A stretch of 64,000 bases of DNA, taken from Alkalibacterium sp. MB6 (GTDB lineage: Bacteria > Bacillota > Bacilli > Lactobacillales > Carnobacteriaceae_A). Positions within the stretch are counted from its first letter, which is position 1, and each line of letters starts with the position of its first letter. Below are positions 8,411-18,231 of the stretch, piece after piece. The notes beneath the pieces are model-generated. The model was not told where the DNA came from. It searched no databases and was given only the letters and a program-made list of their open reading frames with translations. The stretch is from positions 1-64,000 of the forward strand of contig NZ_PREX01000014.1 of the NCBI RefSeq assembly GCF_009935905.1, in the 5' to 3' direction. A program made the position numbers and the translations under genes.

Positions 8411-9407
8411 CGTCACTCTCTCCTCCCGTGAATGTTAATATTTCTACGGCCAGTCTGTTTTCAGTTCTGCCCGGTTTAACTTTGAAATAAGGTTTACTTT
8501 CTACATACATCGTCAGTGGCTTGGTCGTCTTGTCATCCATTTGAATAATGTCTCCAACTTCCATTCCTAAAAAGTCTGACACATCCATTTGAGATTCGCC
8601 TAATATCACTTCAATATCCACGGGAACCTTATCTAGATTAGATGCCAATTGACCTCTTTCAGATGCATCCACTTCTTTACCAGAGTGGAACCAGTTTTTA
8701 AAACTTAGCTTATCCAAAATGTCTTCAAAGAATAAGTATGGGATACACATGTTTATAAATGTCCGTTGGTTTTCAATCGTTAGTGCTAAGGTCAGTAATA
8801 CAACGGGTTCATTGGGAGACATGGTTTGAAGCAATTGCGGCTTGGTTTCGGTATCAACTAATGACACATCAATGTCTTTAATGTCTTGCCAAGCGACTTT
8901 AAATGAACGAAGCAATTGATTTAAAATATCTTCTAGAAGAGACATTTCAATATCAGTAAAACTCGATTTCTTTTTAAGCGCTGCTTCACTCGATATATCA
9001 TTAAATCCGCACAGTAACTCAATCATCTGTAAACTGAATTGCGGATTGATTTCAATAATCTGAAGGCCTTTTAATGGTCTGCTTTCAAAGACACCCATTA
9101 AGGTAAAGCTTGGAACGGAATGTACGAATTCATCAAACGAGACTTGTTCAATTGCTGCAATTTTTGCTTCCACAGGTTTTCTAAGTTGAGTAGACAATAA
9201 GTTGGATACCAGTTTAGCATAATCCTCAAACACCATTGTGATGGTTGAGAGATACTCTTTAGATAAACGAACAGGACGTCTAAAATCGTAACTTTTGATT
9301 TTGGTCGTATTAGTCTCCTCTTCAATTTCCTCGGTATCCAATTCTCCGCTATCCATGGCGTGCAACAATGCATCGATTTCTTTTTGGGATAATACTTGTT
9401 GGCTCAC
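8403..9407 (-). CDS. fliM: Flagellar motor switch protein FliM
   Basis: FliM forms the C-ring, binds CheY-P and sets rotation direction. The 334-residue product has the N-terminal CheY-P-binding segment (LSQKEIDALLHAMDSG, residues 6-21), a middle CheC-like domain without phosphatase residues (PSFTLMGVFESRPLKGLQII near 99-118), and a C-terminal SpoA domain (PVDIEVILGESQMDVSDFLG near 262-281). It starts with GTG inside the TGA of the preceding cheW-like gene (GTGA overlap), so the two should be translated together. Its place in the che operon rather than with basal-body genes is discussed under findings. Confidence 0.96.
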   Translation of the reverse strand: MSQQVLSQKEIDALLHAMDSGELDTEEIEEETNTTKIKSYDFRRPVRLSKEYLSTITMVFEDYAKLVSNLLSTQLRKPVEAKIAAIEQVSFDEFVHSVPSFTLMGVFESRPLKGLQIIEINPQFSLQMIELLCGFNDISSEAALKKKSSFTDIEMSLLEDILNQLLRSFKVAWQDIKDIDVSLVDTETKPQLLQTMSPNEPVVLLTLALTIENQRTFINMCIPYLFFEDILDKLSFKNWFHSGKEVDASERGQLASNLDKVPVDIEVILGESQMDVSDFLGMEVGDIIQMDDKTTKPLTMYVESKPYFKVKPGRTENRLAVEILTFTGGESDDE

Positions 9408-9820
9408 GATACTTCCTCTTTCTCCTTTAAAATGATGTCAATATCAATGATACTGACCATTTCATTGTATGCAGAAACATATCCTTGAACCAGGCTATCT
9501 TCACCGTCCACCGTTTGGATTAATTGTGGATCAATATCAGTGACTCCGATAACCTTGCCAACCATCAACGCAATGGGGTTGTCTTCTGTATTTACAATGA
9601 CGGTGTTATTATAACACAGTTCATTAGAAGGTCTATCCTCATTCAGCAAACCATCAAGGTCGATAAGGGTCATTATCTGCCCTCTTAGGTTCACCAATCC
9701 TTTAATCCAGGATGGGCTTTGGGGGATGATGGTTGACGTTAATGGTTTAGTTATTTCTTCGATTTTCTCTGTTGTAAAGCCATAAAAGTGATTAGTTAGT
9801 TTAAATACAATCAGTTGCAT
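9404..9820 (-). CDS. CheW-domain protein, second copy, coupled to fliM
   Basis: CheW proteins bridge chemoreceptors and CheA. This 138-residue protein is a single CheW domain: FKLTNHFYGFTTEKIEEITK near residues 6-25, then IKGLVNLRGQIMTLIDL near 39-55 with the hallmark GLVNLRG. It differs strongly from the other CheW (15228-15695). RBS AAGGGGGA precedes the start, 77 bases after cheY; its TGA overlaps the fliM GTG. It may act as a second adaptor or as a coupling factor linked to the switch. Family assignment is firm, the specific role is not. Confidence 0.85.
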   Translation of the reverse strand: MQLIVFKLTNHFYGFTTEKIEEITKPLTSTIIPQSPSWIKGLVNLRGQIMTLIDLDGLLNEDRPSNELCYNNTVIVNTEDNPIALMVGKVIGVTDIDPQLIQTVDGEDSLVQGYVSAYNEMVSIIDIDIILKEKEEVS

Positions 9821-9897
9821 CCGTCAGTTCCCCCTTATTATTTTTTGGCTGTTTTTCTTTTGTGACAATAATCTGAAACTTGAAAAACGATGCCGAT

Positions 9898-10260
9898 TTA
9901 GCTTACTGCTTTGTCCAAAGCTTTGATTACTCGTTCAGTATCAAACGGTTTAACGATGAAGTCCATCGCGCCTGCACGAATGGCATCCATTACCATCGTT
10001 TGTTGCCCCATAGCTGAACACATTAAGACAATCGCATCTTTATCAAAGGCTTTGATTTCTTTTAATGCTTCTACGCCGTCTTTTTCTGGCATAGTAATGT
10101 CCATCGTCACTACATCTGGATTCACTTCTTTGTATTTCTCAACCGCTTCGTTTCCGTTTTGAGCTTCAGCTACCACTTCATAACCATTTTTTTCTAAAAT
10201 ATCTTTCAGTTTAATACGCATGAATGCTGCATCGTCTACTATTAATACTCGCTTACTCAT
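9898..10260 (-). CDS. cheY: Chemotaxis response regulator CheY
   Basis: CheY is phosphorylated by CheA and binds FliM and FliY. The 120-residue single receiver domain has all key residues: acidic pocket D9/D10 (VDDAAFMR), phosphoacceptor D54 (VTMDITMPEKDG), and K104 in DFIVKPF. A start five codons upstream is possible, but GGAGG lies just before the ATG at 10260, giving MSKRVLIVDD. It sits between cheC and the second cheW. The neighbouring CheC and FliY are the expected phosphatases. Confidence 0.96.
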   Translation of the reverse strand: MSKRVLIVDDAAFMRIKLKDILEKNGYEVVAEAQNGNEAVEKYKEVNPDVVTMDITMPEKDGVEALKEIKAFDKDAIVLMCSAMGQQTMVMDAIRAGAMDFIVKPFDTERVIKALDKAVS

Positions 10261-10275
10261 AATTATTTCCTCCAA

Positions 10276-10872
10276 TTAAATTCCTAATCTCTTTAATAAT
10301 TGTTCAAGCACATTCGGCTTTGGCACAAAATACAAACTGCCTTCTATTACATGGCCTAAGCTATAAAAGTTATTTTTTAAAATAATAATATTATTGTTAT
10401 ATTGCTCTTGTTCCATATAAACACTCGACAAGATCGATCCGAACATGTCCATTGTCAAAACAGGGACCGACGCTATTAACGGCCGATCGATGAGTTGGAT
10501 GACTGCTTGTAAAAACGATTGAACCAGTATGTTGCTTAATTCTTTAATGGTTGAATCAATCAGTTCATCATCTGTTTTTGTTCCTTCGGGTATTAGAATG
10601 TGTGCTAATTGTTCAGCGTCTTCAGGTTTAATGACGAATAAGAATACCCCATAATCATTGCCCAGTAGTTTAGATAAAACGACTTTAACAATGTCGTCTT
10701 CTGCTTGCACGGTACGAAAGACTTCTTCGTAAGGCATTAATTTGACAAATGGCACATCCATGTCGACTTTGTTACCAATCATCTTAGACAAGCTAGTGGC
10801 AGCATGGCCACCTCCAATATTGACGATTTCTTGTAAAGCGTCATATCTTAGTAAGGCTTGCTCATCACTCAT
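10276..10872 (-). CDS. cheC: CheY-P phosphatase CheC
   Basis: CheC dephosphorylates CheY-P and binds CheD in the Bacillus-type adaptation system. The 198-residue product has both active-site helices with the catalytic Glu/Asn pair: EIVNIGGGHAATSLSKMIGN (residues 15-34, with His replacing the more usual Asn after GG) and IDSTIKELSNILVQSFLQAV (about 105-124). The presence of both helices favours CheC over CheX. Its start overlaps the cheA stop by 8 bases. With cheD in the same operon, the CheC-CheD feedback loop is complete. Confidence 0.9.
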   Translation of the reverse strand: MSDEQALLRYDALQEIVNIGGGHAATSLSKMIGNKVDMDVPFVKLMPYEEVFRTVQAEDDIVKVVLSKLLGNDYGVFLFVIKPEDAEQLAHILIPEGTKTDDELIDSTIKELSNILVQSFLQAVIQLIDRPLIASVPVLTMDMFGSILSSVYMEQEQYNNNIIILKNNFYSLGHVIEGSLYFVPKPNVLEQLLKRLGI

Positions 10873-12880
10873 GAACGGTGACCTTCTTCCGCGTACAGAT
10901 AGACGTCACGTCTAAAATTAAAGCAATGCCACCATCTCCAAGAATGGTCGAACCTAAAAAATGAGGAACACTATTCAGTTCTTTGCCTAATTTCTTAATC
11001 ACTATTTCTTTTTGTTGGATTAAGTCATCGACGATTAAACCATAATAGTTATCACCTATTAAAACGACGATAATGTGTTTCAAACTGTCTTCAGAAGAAG
11101 GTGTATTCAGTACATCGGCTACTCTAATCAACGGAATGGTTTTGCCTTCATAAAGGTAAACTTCTTTATGATGCACCGAAATAGCTTCCGTTTCTTCAAA
11201 GCGGTTTACTTTGTCAATGACTGCTTGAGGAATCGCAAAAGTGTGCTCTCCGACAGTCACGAGTAAGGATTGAATGATAGATAAGGTTAGTGGCAATGTA
11301 ATACGGAATGTCGTACCCGTTCCCACTTCACTCGTTGTTTCAATCGTTCCATTTAAGCTGGCTATTTTTTCTTTAACCGCATCCATTCCGACACCACGAC
11401 CGGATATACCCGTCACTGATGCAGCTGTTGAAAAGCCGGGATGGAAAATGAGTTGTTGGATTTGCTCATCAGTCATACCTTCAGTGGAGATCCCTTTTCG
11501 TTTGGCACTCTCTTCGATGAAACGAGGGTTCAACCCTTTTCCGTCATCAACGATACTGACGATGACACGGTTCCCTTCTGCATATGCAGACAACTTAATC
11601 GTTCCCGTTCTCGGTTTACCTGCTTTTTCACGTTCGTCTGGCATTTCAATGCCGTGGTCAGCTGCATTTCTCAGTAGATGAATCAATGGCTCGCCGATTT
11701 CAGAAATAACCGTTCTGTCCAGTTCAGTGTCTTCCCCTTCAGTTAAGAACTGAATATCTTTTCCTAGTTCGTTCGTCAAATCTCTCATCATTCGAGGGAA
11801 GCGCTGCACGACCACGTTGAATGGTTGCATTCTTAGTTGAAGCACCAATTCTTGTAGTTCACTCGTGATCCGCTCAACTTGAGTTAGTGGTTCATTTAGT
11901 TCAACGACATTATTTTTATGAGAGAGATCTTCTAAACGGGTTCGGTGGATGACTAATTCAGATACTAAGTTCATGAATTGGTCCAGTCTCGTTAAATCAA
12001 CTCGTATCGTCTGTCTACTTGCCGAGCGACCTGTTTGAGTTGTGGCTGACGCTTTGCTCTCGACCTTTTCAATCGTTTCGCTTGCTTCTAAATCAGACGA
12101 TTGCTTAACTGACTGAGCATCTGTTACTGCTTCAATCCATACCTCACTAATTTCACTACTACCATCGACTGCTTCTAATATATCTTCTTTGCTCTCTTTG
12201 CTCACTAAGTACAAGGCGAAGGAGTCGTCTATGTTGCCTTGTTCCAACTCTTCTGCAGATGGTTTCATTTGAACAAAATCGCCTAGTTGTTCCAATTTGC
12301 TGATAACTAAAAACGCTCGTGCTGCTTTCATCATACTGTCTTCGTCAACTTTAACGCCTATTTGAAACAACGTATAGCCGCTAGAAGTAGCTGACTCTAT
12401 CGCAACATAATCGGATACCTCAAGGTGAGGAAAGTCATAAGTAAACGTGTCTTGTTTCTTCGCTTTGCTTTCATTAACGGTTAACTCGCCTTCGGTTTGA
12501 TTTGAAACAGCCTCTAAGCGACTAACCAGCGACGAAATTTCAACATCTTCCTCACTGTCATCTCGAATGTGTTCGACGATATCGGTTAAGGTATCCAGCG
12601 TTTCAAAAATAAGTGAAATCAAGTGGGTATCCACGCCTAATTTTTCTTGTTTAACCAACTCAAACACGTTTTCTACGGCATGAGTTAAAGACGCCATAGT
12701 GGTAAAGCCCATCGTAGCAGCCATTCCTTTTAATGTATGAGCCGCTCGGAATATTGAATCAATGATACCTTTATCCTCTGGCTGTTGTTCTAAATTCAAT
12801 ACTTCTTGGTTTAAAATGATTAAGTTTTCATCTGTTTCTTCAAAAAATAAATCGCGGTATATGCTATTGTCTTCCATCAT
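10865..12880 (-). CDS. cheA: Chemotaxis histidine kinase CheA
   Basis: CheA autophosphorylates in response to receptor state and passes phosphate to CheY and CheB. The 671-residue protein shows all five domains: P1 Hpt with H48 in FRAAHTLKGMAATMGF; P2 CheY/CheB-binding region (about 145-260); P3 dimerisation (IRVDLTRLDQFMNLVSELVI, about 293-312); P4 ATPase with N box HLLRNAADHGIE, G1 IVDDGKGL and G2 GISGRGVGMDAVKEKI; and a C-terminal CheW-like P5 (ITLPLTLSIIQSLLV onward). The start may be Met1 or Met2. It lies between cheR and cheC. Confidence 0.97.
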   Translation of the reverse strand: MMEDNSIYRDLFFEETDENLIILNQEVLNLEQQPEDKGIIDSIFRAAHTLKGMAATMGFTTMASLTHAVENVFELVKQEKLGVDTHLISLIFETLDTLTDIVEHIRDDSEEDVEISSLVSRLEAVSNQTEGELTVNESKAKKQDTFTYDFPHLEVSDYVAIESATSSGYTLFQIGVKVDEDSMMKAARAFLVISKLEQLGDFVQMKPSAEELEQGNIDDSFALYLVSKESKEDILEAVDGSSEISEVWIEAVTDAQSVKQSSDLEASETIEKVESKASATTQTGRSASRQTIRVDLTRLDQFMNLVSELVIHRTRLEDLSHKNNVVELNEPLTQVERITSELQELVLQLRMQPFNVVVQRFPRMMRDLTNELGKDIQFLTEGEDTELDRTVISEIGEPLIHLLRNAADHGIEMPDEREKAGKPRTGTIKLSAYAEGNRVIVSIVDDGKGLNPRFIEESAKRKGISTEGMTDEQIQQLIFHPGFSTAASVTGISGRGVGMDAVKEKIASLNGTIETTSEVGTGTTFRITLPLTLSIIQSLLVTVGEHTFAIPQAVIDKVNRFEETEAISVHHKEVYLYEGKTIPLIRVADVLNTPSSEDSLKHIIVVLIGDNYYGLIVDDLIQQKEIVIKKLGKELNSVPHFLGSTILGDGGIALILDVTSICTRKKVTVHE

Positions 12881-12895
12881 AGGCCTCCTTTCACA

Positions 12896-13675
12896 TTAAC
12901 TGTATTTTTCATAAATAAATGAGGCGACTTTTCTCAGTCCGTATCGTTCAGGTTGATAAATGGTCTCTGTCGCACCAGTAAATAATAACCCTCCAGTAAC
13001 CAAAGACTGACTCATTTTATCATATATCTCTTCTTTTACTTCATTTTTAAAGTAAATGGTCACATTTCGACACACAATCACATGGAAACCTTTTTCAAAT
13101 TCATCAAGGACCAAATCGTGTTGTTTAAAATCCACCATATTTTTAATCTTCTGGTCTAATACAAAGCGGCTATCTACTTCTTTAAAATATTTTTTGCGGT
13201 CAATAATTGACACGTTATTCATGTCATTCTCTTTGAACTCACCCAATCTGGCTCTAGTAAGAATGGTCTGATCAATATCCGTGGCTACAATGTTTCGTTT
13301 CAACGGTAAATTCGATCGGTCCATAATCATAGCTAAAGAATACGGTTCTGCCCCTATCGAACATGCCGCACTCCAAATCGAAATCGAGTCAAACTTCTTA
13401 GACAAGTTCGTTTTAAGTAACTCTTCAAAGTTGTCAAATAAATCTTTGTTACGGAAAAACTCTGTGACGTTGATGGTGATGTAATCCAAAAACTGTTTTT
13501 TTATGCCTTCATCAGTATGTATTAAAGACGAATATTCTTCTAAACTTTGGGCACCAGACTGTCTCATAATCGTCTGGATTCGTCTTTGCAATTGTTTTTC
13601 TTTATAAGCACTTAACTGAATATTTAAGTTAGTAAAGACCCAACCGTAGAAAAATTCAAAATTTAACGTTGTCAT
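12896..13675 (-). CDS. cheR: Chemoreceptor methyltransferase CheR
   Basis: CheR uses S-adenosylmethionine to methylate glutamates of chemoreceptors. The 259-residue product has the helical N-terminal domain with YKEKQLQRRIQTIMRQSG (about 24-41), ITINVTEFFRNKDLFDNFEE (about 66-85), and the SAM-binding SIWSAACSIGAEPYSLAMI (about 98-116). VIVCRNVTIYF near 200 is the typical Asn-containing motif. The gene lies 4 bases after cheB and 15 before cheA. The pair CheR/CheB sets receptor adaptation. Confidence 0.96.
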   Translation of the reverse strand: MTTLNFEFFYGWVFTNLNIQLSAYKEKQLQRRIQTIMRQSGAQSLEEYSSLIHTDEGIKKQFLDYITINVTEFFRNKDLFDNFEELLKTNLSKKFDSISIWSAACSIGAEPYSLAMIMDRSNLPLKRNIVATDIDQTILTRARLGEFKENDMNNVSIIDRKKYFKEVDSRFVLDQKIKNMVDFKQHDLVLDEFEKGFHVIVCRNVTIYFKNEVKEEIYDKMSQSLVTGGLLFTGATETIYQPERYGLRKVASFIYEKYS

Positions 13676-13679
13676 ATGG

Positions 13680-14693
13680 TCACCTTGTCATTTCTTTTAT
13701 AATGTCGGCTATGTCACTTAGGCTGTTGATCTGATCTGAAAAACCTCTTTCAGCTACGACTCTTGGCATGCCATAAACAGTTGAAGACGCTTGGTCTTGC
13801 GTGATCACATAGCCGCCTGCTTCTTTAATTGCCCGGCATCCGTCAGCTCCATCCTGACCCATGCCAGTCAATACGATTCCCAGTAAATCTTTTCCATATA
13901 AATCAACAGCGGAATAAAATAAATAGTCCACCGCTGGTCTGACACTGTGCAATTTTGCTTTAGTATCTAGTAAAACCCGGTTACCGGAAAGCGTCATGTG
14001 TTTTCCACCTGGAGCAACATACACCGTTCCTGGAACAATCAAATCGCCATGAGACGCTTCAACTACTTTAACTGATGACACGTCATTGAGTCTTTTGGCG
14101 AATGAGGCAGTAAAGCCTTCAGGCATGTGCTGAACAATAAATACAGGAATACTTAAGGTGTCTGGTAAAGATTGAATGAGACTGACAAGCGCTCTTGGTC
14201 CCCCAGTTGAAGCCCCAATGACTATTGCTTTTAATTGATTTTTTTTATTCATTAATTCATTTGGTAGAGATATCGATGGTGAGCTTGGATAGTAATCATC
14301 ACTGTCTGTCTTAAAATGAGCCAAGATGCGTCTCTCTAAATCCTTTTTAAAAGCGGTCCAGTTTTTAGCAATAGAAATTGGTTTTTCAATAAAGTCTTCA
14401 GCTCCATATTCTAATGCTTGAATGGTTGTTTCTTCATTGCTTTTTGAACTGAGCATTATCACCGGAATTGAATAGCTCTCTTTAATTGCCTGCAAAGTTT
14501 CTAATCCATCCATAACAGGCATTTCCACATCCAATGTCACGATATCCGGCTTGACCTGTTCAATAATCTTCATTGCTTCCACACCATTACGGGCCGTTTC
14601 GACAACCTCTATACCGATACATTCTGATAGTACATTTGTAATCACTTTCCGCATTAAAGCAGAATCGTCAATGATGACAACTTTTATGGTCAT
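13680..14693 (-). CDS. cheB: Chemoreceptor methylesterase/deamidase CheB
   Basis: CheB removes methyl groups from receptors after activation by CheA. The 337-residue protein has an N-terminal receiver domain (D9/D10, phosphoacceptor D55 in IVTLDVEMPVMDG, EKPIS lysine motif) and a C-terminal esterase with the catalytic triad motifs IGASTGGPRAL (Ser), VQHMPEGFTASFAKRL (His) and TGMGQDGADG (Asp). It lies 24 bases after cheD and 4 before cheR. Confidence 0.97.
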   Translation of the reverse strand: MTIKVVIIDDSALMRKVITNVLSECIGIEVVETARNGVEAMKIIEQVKPDIVTLDVEMPVMDGLETLQAIKESYSIPVIMLSSKSNEETTIQALEYGAEDFIEKPISIAKNWTAFKKDLERRILAHFKTDSDDYYPSSPSISLPNELMNKKNQLKAIVIGASTGGPRALVSLIQSLPDTLSIPVFIVQHMPEGFTASFAKRLNDVSSVKVVEASHGDLIVPGTVYVAPGGKHMTLSGNRVLLDTKAKLHSVRPAVDYLFYSAVDLYGKDLLGIVLTGMGQDGADGCRAIKEAGGYVITQDQASSTVYGMPRVVAERGFSDQINSLSDIADIIKEMTR

Positions 14694-14717
14694 GCTATTT
14701 CCTACTCATCTCATCTG

Positions 14718-15200
14718 TTATAGTATAAATTCTTCTCTGTTAACCATTCGAATTCTCACTTCAAAGGTTTCTAGATTAAAAAACATCGATCGGCCCATCT
14801 TCCCGCCTACGTGTTCTCCAAGGATAGGAAGATTGAGCTCCTCTAATTTGCTTTTGACAGCGTGAATGTTTCTTTGCCCTATTTGAAGCGAGGGCGAGTC
14901 ACTCGTAAACGAAAACATACTCGCTCCTCCAGCTATTTTAGCTAATAAGTCCGTCTCGCCTGTTTTACATTTTAGTTCTTCTATAATTTTAGGTAAGGCT
15001 AAGTCCGCAAACTTAGCCCAGTGTGATGTATCCGTAAAAGATTGACTATCCGGGAGCATAATGTGACTTAAGGCACCCACTTTCGACTTCGGTGCATAAA
15101 TGGCAATGCCTACACATGACCCTAAGCCAATGGTCATCAATTCATTCGGTGCTTCTGTTAATTTATAGTCTGAAATTCCTACTTTTAATTGTTCGGACAT
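14718..15200 (-). CDS. cheD: Chemoreceptor glutamine deamidase CheD
   Basis: CheD deamidates receptor glutamines and also activates CheC. The 160-residue protein has the catalytic Cys29 in GLGSCVGIAIY and His46 in GALSHIMLPDS, plus the conserved AKIAGGASMF segment and NIHAVKSKLEELNLPILGEH near residue 110-130. It lies between cheW and cheB in the same operon as cheC, fitting the Bacillus-type CheC/CheD adaptation circuit. Confidence 0.95.
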   Translation of the reverse strand: MSEQLKVGISDYKLTEAPNELMTIGLGSCVGIAIYAPKSKVGALSHIMLPDSQSFTDTSHWAKFADLALPKIIEELKCKTGETDLLAKIAGGASMFSFTSDSPSLQIGQRNIHAVKSKLEELNLPILGEHVGGKMGRSMFFNLETFEVRIRMVNREEFIL

Positions 15201-15227
15201 GCTTATCTCCAGTGTCTTGCTTTGTTA

Positions 15228-15695
15228 TTATTTGACAATAGTAATCGAAAGCAGCTTTCTTAATTCTTCCCCTTTTTCTTCTGCGAATAAGGTATGCGGG
15301 TCGATAAGAGGGATAATATCATCTTCAACATGGACAAAAGCTGAGATATAAGAAGTTGACAAGCCGTCAACCTTTTCTCTGTCTTTATCAATGAGATCGT
15401 CAGTGTTAAAGGCTTGAACCGATATCACTTCATCTACAAGCCAGCCAATACGGCTGTCTTTCCATTTAACAATAACCACTTCAGCATCGTCTCGATTAGG
15501 GACCGGTGTATGATAGAACCGGTCAGATAAATCGACAATAGCCAGTACATCACCTTCTACGTCCTGTAAGCCCACGATATAAGAGGACACATCAGGAACA
15601 GGCGTATGGTTTTCTAATGCAATAATTCGCTCCGTTTCATTAATGGGTACCCCGCAAGTCTGTCCCCCTGCTTTAAATAAAAGGTATTGTTCCAT
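15228..15695 (-). CDS. cheW: Chemotaxis coupling protein CheW
   Basis: Adaptor linking receptor tips to CheA. Single CheW domain of 155 residues: YLLFKAGGQTCGVPINETER (4-23), VSSYIVGLQDVEGDVLAIVD (36-55) with the GLxxxEG variant of the GLVNLRG motif, and IGWLVDEVISVQAFN. It directly follows the chemoreceptor gene and precedes cheD. It is the likely main CheW; the shorter copy before fliM is more divergent. Confidence 0.93.
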   Translation of the reverse strand: MEQYLLFKAGGQTCGVPINETERIIALENHTPVPDVSSYIVGLQDVEGDVLAIVDLSDRFYHTPVPNRDDAEVVIVKWKDSRIGWLVDEVISVQAFNTDDLIDKDREKVDGLSTSYISAFVHVEDDIIPLIDPHTLFAEEKGEELRKLLSITIVK

Positions 15696-15756
15696 AATTT
15701 AAGCCTCCTAATCAGTTACCTGTTATGCAAATTCAGGTGTTAACTCATCTTCTATA

Positions 15757-18054
15757 CTATATAAATGCGTTCTCGTCAGTCTCTTCTTCTCCAATAGAGA
15801 ATTGATTTGCTGATTCTTTAAGGATTTGAGCCACTTCTTCTAAACGGTTAATGTGAGACGTGAATTCTTCCATTGTTGCCAAAATTTCTTCAGCGTTTGC
15901 AGACACTTGTTCTGTCCCTGCTGAGTTTTCTTGAGCTCCAGCTGCAATACTCTCCAGTTGTGCAACGACTTCTTCTTTCTTGTCGTTAATGATGCTTGAA
16001 GATTGAACGACTGTAATCATACTGGAAACCAATTGCTCCAATGAACCCGCAACGTTTTCAGATGCTTGAATCGCTTCATCGATTTTCTCAGTTTGAACTT
16101 TACTGTCTTCATTTGTTTCTTCCAAATGGCTAACCATGCCCGAGGATTTCGTTTGAATTTGACGAATAATGTGCTGAATATCTTTTGAAGATGTTGCACT
16201 TTGTTCAGCTAACTTACGGATTTCGTCAGCCACAACCGCAAAACCGCGACCTGCATCTCCCGCTCTAGCGGCTTCAATTGATGCATTCAAAGCCAATAAG
16301 TTCGTTTTAGACGCAATCGTTGTGATTGCTTTTACGATGCCTTCGATATTTTGAATATCACTGTCCACTTCTTCAATCTTGCCTTTCAAATCAGTTAACG
16401 TAGCCAGTGTTTCTTCCCACTTCTGGTTCACTTCTTGTGTGGCACGAATGTTTTCTCCGTTGACGACCATGGTTCCGTCTGCTTGACTACCCATTTCTGC
16501 CAATGCATTATCAATGTCTGCCAAAGCTTTTGCAAGTTCATTCATTTGATGAACGGTTGCTTCAGTGTCTTGTGTCTGCATCGAAGTTGACTCAGCTATA
16601 CCATTAATGGTTTGAGATACTTCAGCTGTCGAACGGCTTGTTTGGTCTGCGATTTCCGTTAATGTAGTGGCCATGCTCGACACATTTTGGCTATTGCCTT
16701 GAATTACTTTCACTGTTTTCTCAAATGTATTTAATGTCTTATTGAAAGCTAAACCGATTTGATGGATTTCGTTTCCTTTTGGATTCAATTCCTTGCTGAC
16801 TTTCTTGATTTTCTTCACGTCTTTACGCTGACGTGTGTGCCATTTATTGAGAGTTTTAATAACCGTATTGGCCGGGTTCATTAGTTCATCCTTCGTTAGG
16901 CGTGTCGTCAAATCCCCATTCTCAATGCGCTTAAATGCATTCATTAAAGCTGCAGCTATTTGGCTGACGAGACCTGAAGCAAGATAGGCAACAAAAAGTG
17001 CGACGATAATAACGACAATGGTTACCACAATTAGCACTCTTTGAAGTATAGATGTTTCCGTCAGCTTTTCATCTGCACTAACGTACCCAAACACATTTAG
17101 TCCTAATATAGGTAGGCGTTCAAAGTAAATACCAAACTGATTATTATTAATGTCTTTGTCATAGACCATTCCAGAAATGGTAGTAGCGGTGAGTTCAGTA
17201 GCCGAATCCACTGAACTTGTATTGATTTCTTCTGCTTTGATTTCCTGAGCGTCTTTAAAGAATTTAGATGATCTGAGATTCTCTCCGATTAGCTCTTCAT
17301 CAGAAGCAGCAATCACTGTCCCATTGTCTTGCAAAATACTGATTTGACCCGTGTTTGCCATATCGGTAGCTTGAATTTCTGCGATGATGGCGTTGACATC
17401 TAAATCGATAGCTAATACTCCAAGCGTTGTTCCACCATTTAAAATGGCTCGCGTAACTGTCAGTCTCGATTTATTATTGAACGTATGTGCTTCTGTCCAG
17501 CGAAGACCAGGGGATGCTAGACCTGATTCAAACCAAGGGAATATTTCATGTGGGTTTGAGTCGTAGCGAACAACTGTTAGCGTTGAAACGAAAGGTGTGC
17601 CTTCCGTAGCTGGAATAAAGTGAACATCTGTAATGTATGGATTACCTGTGACAATATATTGGAAGCGAGTGTTTAATTCCCTTCTTGACCCTTCGTCACC
17701 TGTAGCGACTCGTCCCAAAACACCGTCTAGTGCCAAACTGTTGATGGTACTTTCAGCAGCTACACTAGCATTCACAATGTTATCAACCAAGTTAGATGTG
17801 ATTTGTTGTTCTTGTGCTTCAACACGTTCCGTTAAAACAGTCATTGTTCTAATATATGTATAAGTCAATGCAATAATCACTGGCGCAAGCATAAGTGTAA
17901 CAAGTGCTAGTCCAATCGGTAGTGCCAATCGTTTATGTGAGTCTTTCTCTTTCCTTTTGAATCTCATTTTCTTTCCTTTTAATTTGAGTGCCGGCCAGTT
18001 GATTGATTGAATTGTTTCTTTCAACTGACTAAGTCGATCTTTCATTTTGTCCAT
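15757..18054 (-). CDS. Methyl-accepting chemotaxis protein, dCache-type sensor
   Basis: Transmembrane chemoreceptor of 765 residues. A basic N-terminus precedes TM1 (about 43-68). A long extracellular region of some 265 residues contains [19 protein letters not shown] and [13 protein letters not shown], typical of double-Cache domains. TM2 follows (about 335-362), then a HAMP linker and a cytoplasmic signalling rod with the invariant hairpin [19 protein letters not shown] and [19 protein letters not shown]. There is no C-terminal CheR-tethering pentapeptide. Cache sensors usually bind small metabolites such as organic or amino acids; the ligand cannot be read from sequence. It heads the che operon and has a sigma-28 promoter. 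Confidence 0.93.
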   Translation of the reverse strand: MDKMKDRLSQLKETIQSINWPALKLKGKKMRFKRKEKDSHKRLALPIGLALVTLMLAPVIIALTYTYIRTMTVLTERVEAQEQQITSNLVDNIVNASVAAESTINSLALDGVLGRVATGDEGSRRELNTRFQYIVTGNPYITDVHFIPATEGTPFVSTLTVVRYDSNPHEIFPWFESGLASPGLRWTEAHTFNNKSRLTVTRAILNGGTTLGVLAIDLDVNAIIAEIQATDMANTGQISILQDNGTVIAASDEELIGENLRSSKFFKDAQEIKAEEINTSSVDSATELTATTISGMVYDKDINNNQFGIYFERLPILGLNVFGYVSADEKLTETSILQRVLIVVTIVVIIVALFVAYLASGLVSQIAAALMNAFKRIENGDLTTRLTKDELMNPANTVIKTLNKWHTRQRKDVKKIKKVSKELNPKGNEIHQIGLAFNKTLNTFEKTVKVIQGNSQNVSSMATTLTEIADQTSRSTAEVSQTINGIAESTSMQTQDTEATVHQMNELAKALADIDNALAEMGSQADGTMVVNGENIRATQEVNQKWEETLATLTDLKGKIEEVDSDIQNIEGIVKAITTIASKTNLLALNASIEAARAGDAGRGFAVVADEIRKLAEQSATSSKDIQHIIRQIQTKSSGMVSHLEETNEDSKVQTEKIDEAIQASENVAGSLEQLVSSMITVVQSSSIINDKKEEVVAQLESIAAGAQENSAGTEQVSANAEEILATMEEFTSHINRLEEVAQILKESANQFSIGEEETDENAFI

Positions 18055-18098
18055 ACCCTAATCTCCTTTAACTATATGTAAACTACTCATCATGACTA

Positions 18099-18125
18099 TA
18101 ATCGGTCAGAAGTAAAAATACTTTA
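18099..18125 (-). promoter_or_regulatory. Sigma-28 promoter of the mcp-che-fliM-fliY operon
   Basis: Minus strand TAAA (18122-18125), 15-base spacer, ACCGATTA (18099-18106). The -35 is a perfect consensus; the -10 has CCGAT intact. It is the only promoter-like signal seen before the 10.7-kb operon. Confidence 0.84.
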
Positions 18126-18189
18126 GATAGTCATAGGAAATAAACAAAATTTCTTAATTCTGTCACAAGATTTAGACTAATCATACGAA

Positions 18190-18220
18190 TGAAAAAGAGA
18201 CAGGACTAAGCCTGTCTCTT
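18190..18220 (-). terminator. Terminator of the lrgA-lrgB-lactate oxidase operon
   Basis: Perfect 10-bp stem AAGAGACAGG/CCTGTCTCTT (18195-18204, 18211-18220), 6-base loop, then CTTTTTC on the minus strand. It begins 11 bases after the lactate oxidase stop. Confidence 0.88.
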
Positions 18221-18231
18221 GTCTCTAGTAG

